A DNA stretch of 15,777 bases from an uncultured Halieaceae bacterium (GTDB lineage Bacteria; Pseudomonadota; Gammaproteobacteria; Pseudomonadales; Halieaceae). The stretch covers positions 1 to 15,777 of the forward strand of contig CAJXZI010000020.1 of NCBI GenBank assembly GCA_913063005.1, in the 5' to 3' direction. The notes beneath the pieces were generated by a model. The model had not been told where the DNA came from and ran no database searches. It was given only the letters and a program-made list of their open reading frames with translations. The translations under genes were made by a program, and so were the position numbers. Shown here in pieces: positions 14,536-15,777 of the stretch; position 1 is the stretch's first letter, and each line of letters opens with the position of its first letter.

Positions 14536-14545
14536 GTCTAAGACC
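14535..14545. promoter_or_regulatory. 11-base palindrome between rimO and rsmE
   Basis: GGTCTAAGACC is a perfect palindrome around a central A, placed between the rimO stop and the rsmE ATG. The 10-base core GTCTAAGACC also occurs at 992-1001 upstream of mtaD. A one-base loop cannot form an RNA hairpin, so if functional it would be a DNA-binding site. Coincidence is quite possible. Confidence 0.2.
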
Positions 14546-14547
14546 GC

Positions 14548-15258
14548 ATGAACATCGTTCTTCTGCGCGAACAAGACTGGGGCACAAACAGCACAGTAAA
14601 ACTCACCGACTACCGCGCACACCACTTGATCAACGTCATTAAGGTTGAAATCAATCAAACGTTAAGGGTGGGACTGTTAAACGGGGACCGTGGATCTGCC
14701 ACCGTTACAAAATTCAGCGACAACACGGTGGAATTGGAAGTGAGGCTTTCTGAGGCGCCACTACCGCGTCACCCCATTCACCTTGTCTTGGCACTGCCCC
14801 GCCCAAAAATGTTGCGCCGCGTGTTTCGCAGTGTGGCGGAGTTCGGCGTGGCCGAACTGCATTTAATCCACTCGTACAGGGTTGAGAAGAGTTATTGGCA
14901 ATCGCCCTTCCTCGATGAGGACAAGATAGAGATGTCCTTGATTCAGGGCCTCGAACGCGCTGGCGATACAATTTTACCACGCGTCCATCAGCACAAGCGC
15001 TTCAAACCGTTTGTGGAAGATGTACTGCCCAGCATCAGTGAGCAACGCTCGTTACTCATTGCACATCCCGGACCTAATCCATTATTACCGACCGATACGA
15101 AGCAACCCACCACCCTCCTAGTTGGGCCCGAGGGTGGCTTCATTGACTACGAAGTTGACCTTGCTAAAGAAGCCGGCGCGAAGGTGGTGAGCCTTGGCTC
15201 ACGCATCCTGAGTGTTGATACGGCTGTGTGCGCAGCGCTCGCACGCGAACTCGCTTAA
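14548..15258 (+). CDS. rsmE: 16S rRNA (uracil-1498-N3)-methyltransferase RsmE
   Basis: RsmE methylates N3 of U1498 in 16S rRNA within the assembled 30S subunit. The 236-residue protein has the N-terminal PUA-like domain (YRAHHLINVIKV, about 22-33) and the SPOUT trefoil-knot methyltransferase domain. The SAM-binding knot elements are LLVGPEGGF (190-198) and LGSRILSVDTA (216-226). The family usually ends that motif RVETA, so SVDTA is a mild variant. The ATG follows rimO by 12 bases. The TAA stop is interleaved with the msrA stop on the opposite strand. Confidence 0.94.
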   Translation: MNIVLLREQDWGTNSTVKLTDYRAHHLINVIKVEINQTLRVGLLNGDRGSATVTKFSDNTVELEVRLSEAPLPRHPIHLVLALPRPKMLRRVFRSVAEFGVAELHLIHSYRVEKSYWQSPFLDEDKIEMSLIQGLERAGDTILPRVHQHKRFKPFVEDVLPSISEQRSLLIAHPGPNPLLPTDTKQPTTLLVGPEGGFIDYEVDLAKEAGAKVVSLGSRILSVDTAVCAALARELA

Positions 15259-15777
15259 GCGCTGACACCTGTACCAATACCGCAAGCAACGCCTGTACCA
15301 CCGATGCCGCAATAACCCGCAGGATTCTTGTCGAGGTATTGCTGGTGATACTCCTCGGCATAGTAAAACTCGGGCGCATCAATAATTTCTGTAGTGATCG
15401 CGCCGTAGCCGGCCGCAGAGAGTCGTTCGTTATACTCTTCGCGACTCGCCTGAGCCGCTTCTTCTTGCGCTGCAGAGTAGGTGTAGATGCCCGACCGATA
15501 TTGAGTACCTCTGTCGTTGCCCTGACGCATACCTTGGGTTGGGTCGTGACTTTCCCAAAATACTTTTAGCAAGTCAGCAAAGCTAACCTTGGCAGGGTCA
15601 AAGACGACAAGCACGACTTCGTTGTGTCCGGTCTGACCCGAGCATACTTCGCGATAGGTGGGGTTAGGTGTATACCCTGCGGCGTAACCTACAGCGGTTG
15701 TGAAGACACCGGGAACCTTCCAGAAAACGCGTTCAGCGCCCCAGAAACAGCCTAACCCAAACATTGCGACTTCAAGC
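15255..15777 (-). CDS. msrA: Peptide methionine sulfoxide reductase MsrA (5' end cut by window edge)
   Basis: MsrA reduces methionine-S-sulfoxide in proteins and free peptides, using thioredoxin for recycling. The visible 174 or so residues begin LEVAMFGLGCFWGAER, so the N-terminal part of this longer MsrA type lies beyond the right edge. An ATG at 15764 exists, but it sits inside the conserved strand next to the catalytic cysteine (GCFWG) and is unlikely to be the start. The segment SHDPTQGMRQGNDRGTQYRS and the FYYAEEYHQQYL motif are intact. Two C-terminal cysteines in GYCGIGGTGVACGIG fit the resolving cysteines of the three-cysteine MsrA group. The gene converges on rsmE. Confidence 0.95.
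   Translation of the reverse strand, partial: LEVAMFGLGCFWGAERVFWKVPGVFTTAVGYAAGYTPNPTYREVCSGQTGHNEVVLVVFDPAKVSFADLLKVFWESHDPTQGMRQGNDRGTQYRSGIYTYSAAQEEAAQASREEYNERLSAAGYGAITTEIIDAPEFYYAEEYHQQYLDKNPAGYCGIGGTGVACGIGTGVSA

Noticed and set aside
14173..14658. 161-codon minus-strand frame opposite rimO and rsmE
   Set aside because: It lies almost wholly antisense to conserved coding sequence, has no recognised domain, and its start has no ribosome binding site.
1..15777. Mobile elements, phage genes, defence systems, tRNA or rRNA genes
   Set aside because: Every sizeable frame is explained by conserved chromosomal genes. No transposase, integrase, terminal repeats or RNA-gene signatures were seen.

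Overview
The window is a compact, bacterial, moderately GC-rich stretch of chromosome made almost entirely of core housekeeping genes. Gene content and order point to a gammaproteobacterium: gyrA beside an MTA/SAH deaminase gene followed by ubiG, a MupP-type phosphatase and a YciK-like SDR is an arrangement I recall from Pseudomonas and relatives. The sequence is too generic to name a genus. A marine lineage near the Halieaceae/OM60 or Cellvibrionales is a guess only. I see no tRNA, rRNA, insertion sequence, phage gene, CRISPR array or toxin-antitoxin pair. The longest stretch without a gene is about 205 bases (10375-10579). Layout: (1) 1-901, minus strand: the N-terminal third of gyrA, running off the left edge. 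(2) 1027-4517, plus strand: mtaD, ubiG, mupP and a YciK-like SDR, with start/stop overlaps joining the last three into one probable transcript. UbiG uses SAM and releases SAH, which MtaD-family enzymes can deaminate. MupP belongs to peptidoglycan (MurNAc) recycling. (3) 4518-4682: a convergent junction holding a short 13-bp tandem repeat. (4) 8834 down to 4683, minus strand: rnm (PHP-domain RNase AM), yciO, scpA, scpB and rluB, combining RNA maturation and modification with the condensin accessory proteins that partner SMC. (5) 8936-10374, plus strand: yciB (inner-membrane septation/envelope protein) and a secreted, membrane-tethered SH3b/coiled-coil protein. (6) 10375-10579: an intergenic stretch with two hairpins. 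(7) 10580-15258, plus strand: ppiA (periplasmic cyclophilin), pdxJ (vitamin B6 synthesis, divergent type), rluA (pseudouridine synthase), a DUF2244 membrane protein, rimO (ribosomal protein S12 methylthiotransferase) and rsmE (16S rRNA methyltransferase), tightly packed. (8) 15255-15777, minus strand: msrA, convergent with rsmE and running off the right edge. Taken together, a large share of the genes (rnm, rluB, rluA, rimO, rsmE, possibly yciO) act on ribosomal or transfer RNA or on a ribosomal protein. I do not see strong evidence for an undescribed system. The items most worth checking are the PdxJ variant and its unusual location, the lack of mtnA between gyrA and mtaD, the yciB/SH3b pair, and the small repeats and palindromes in intergenic DNA.
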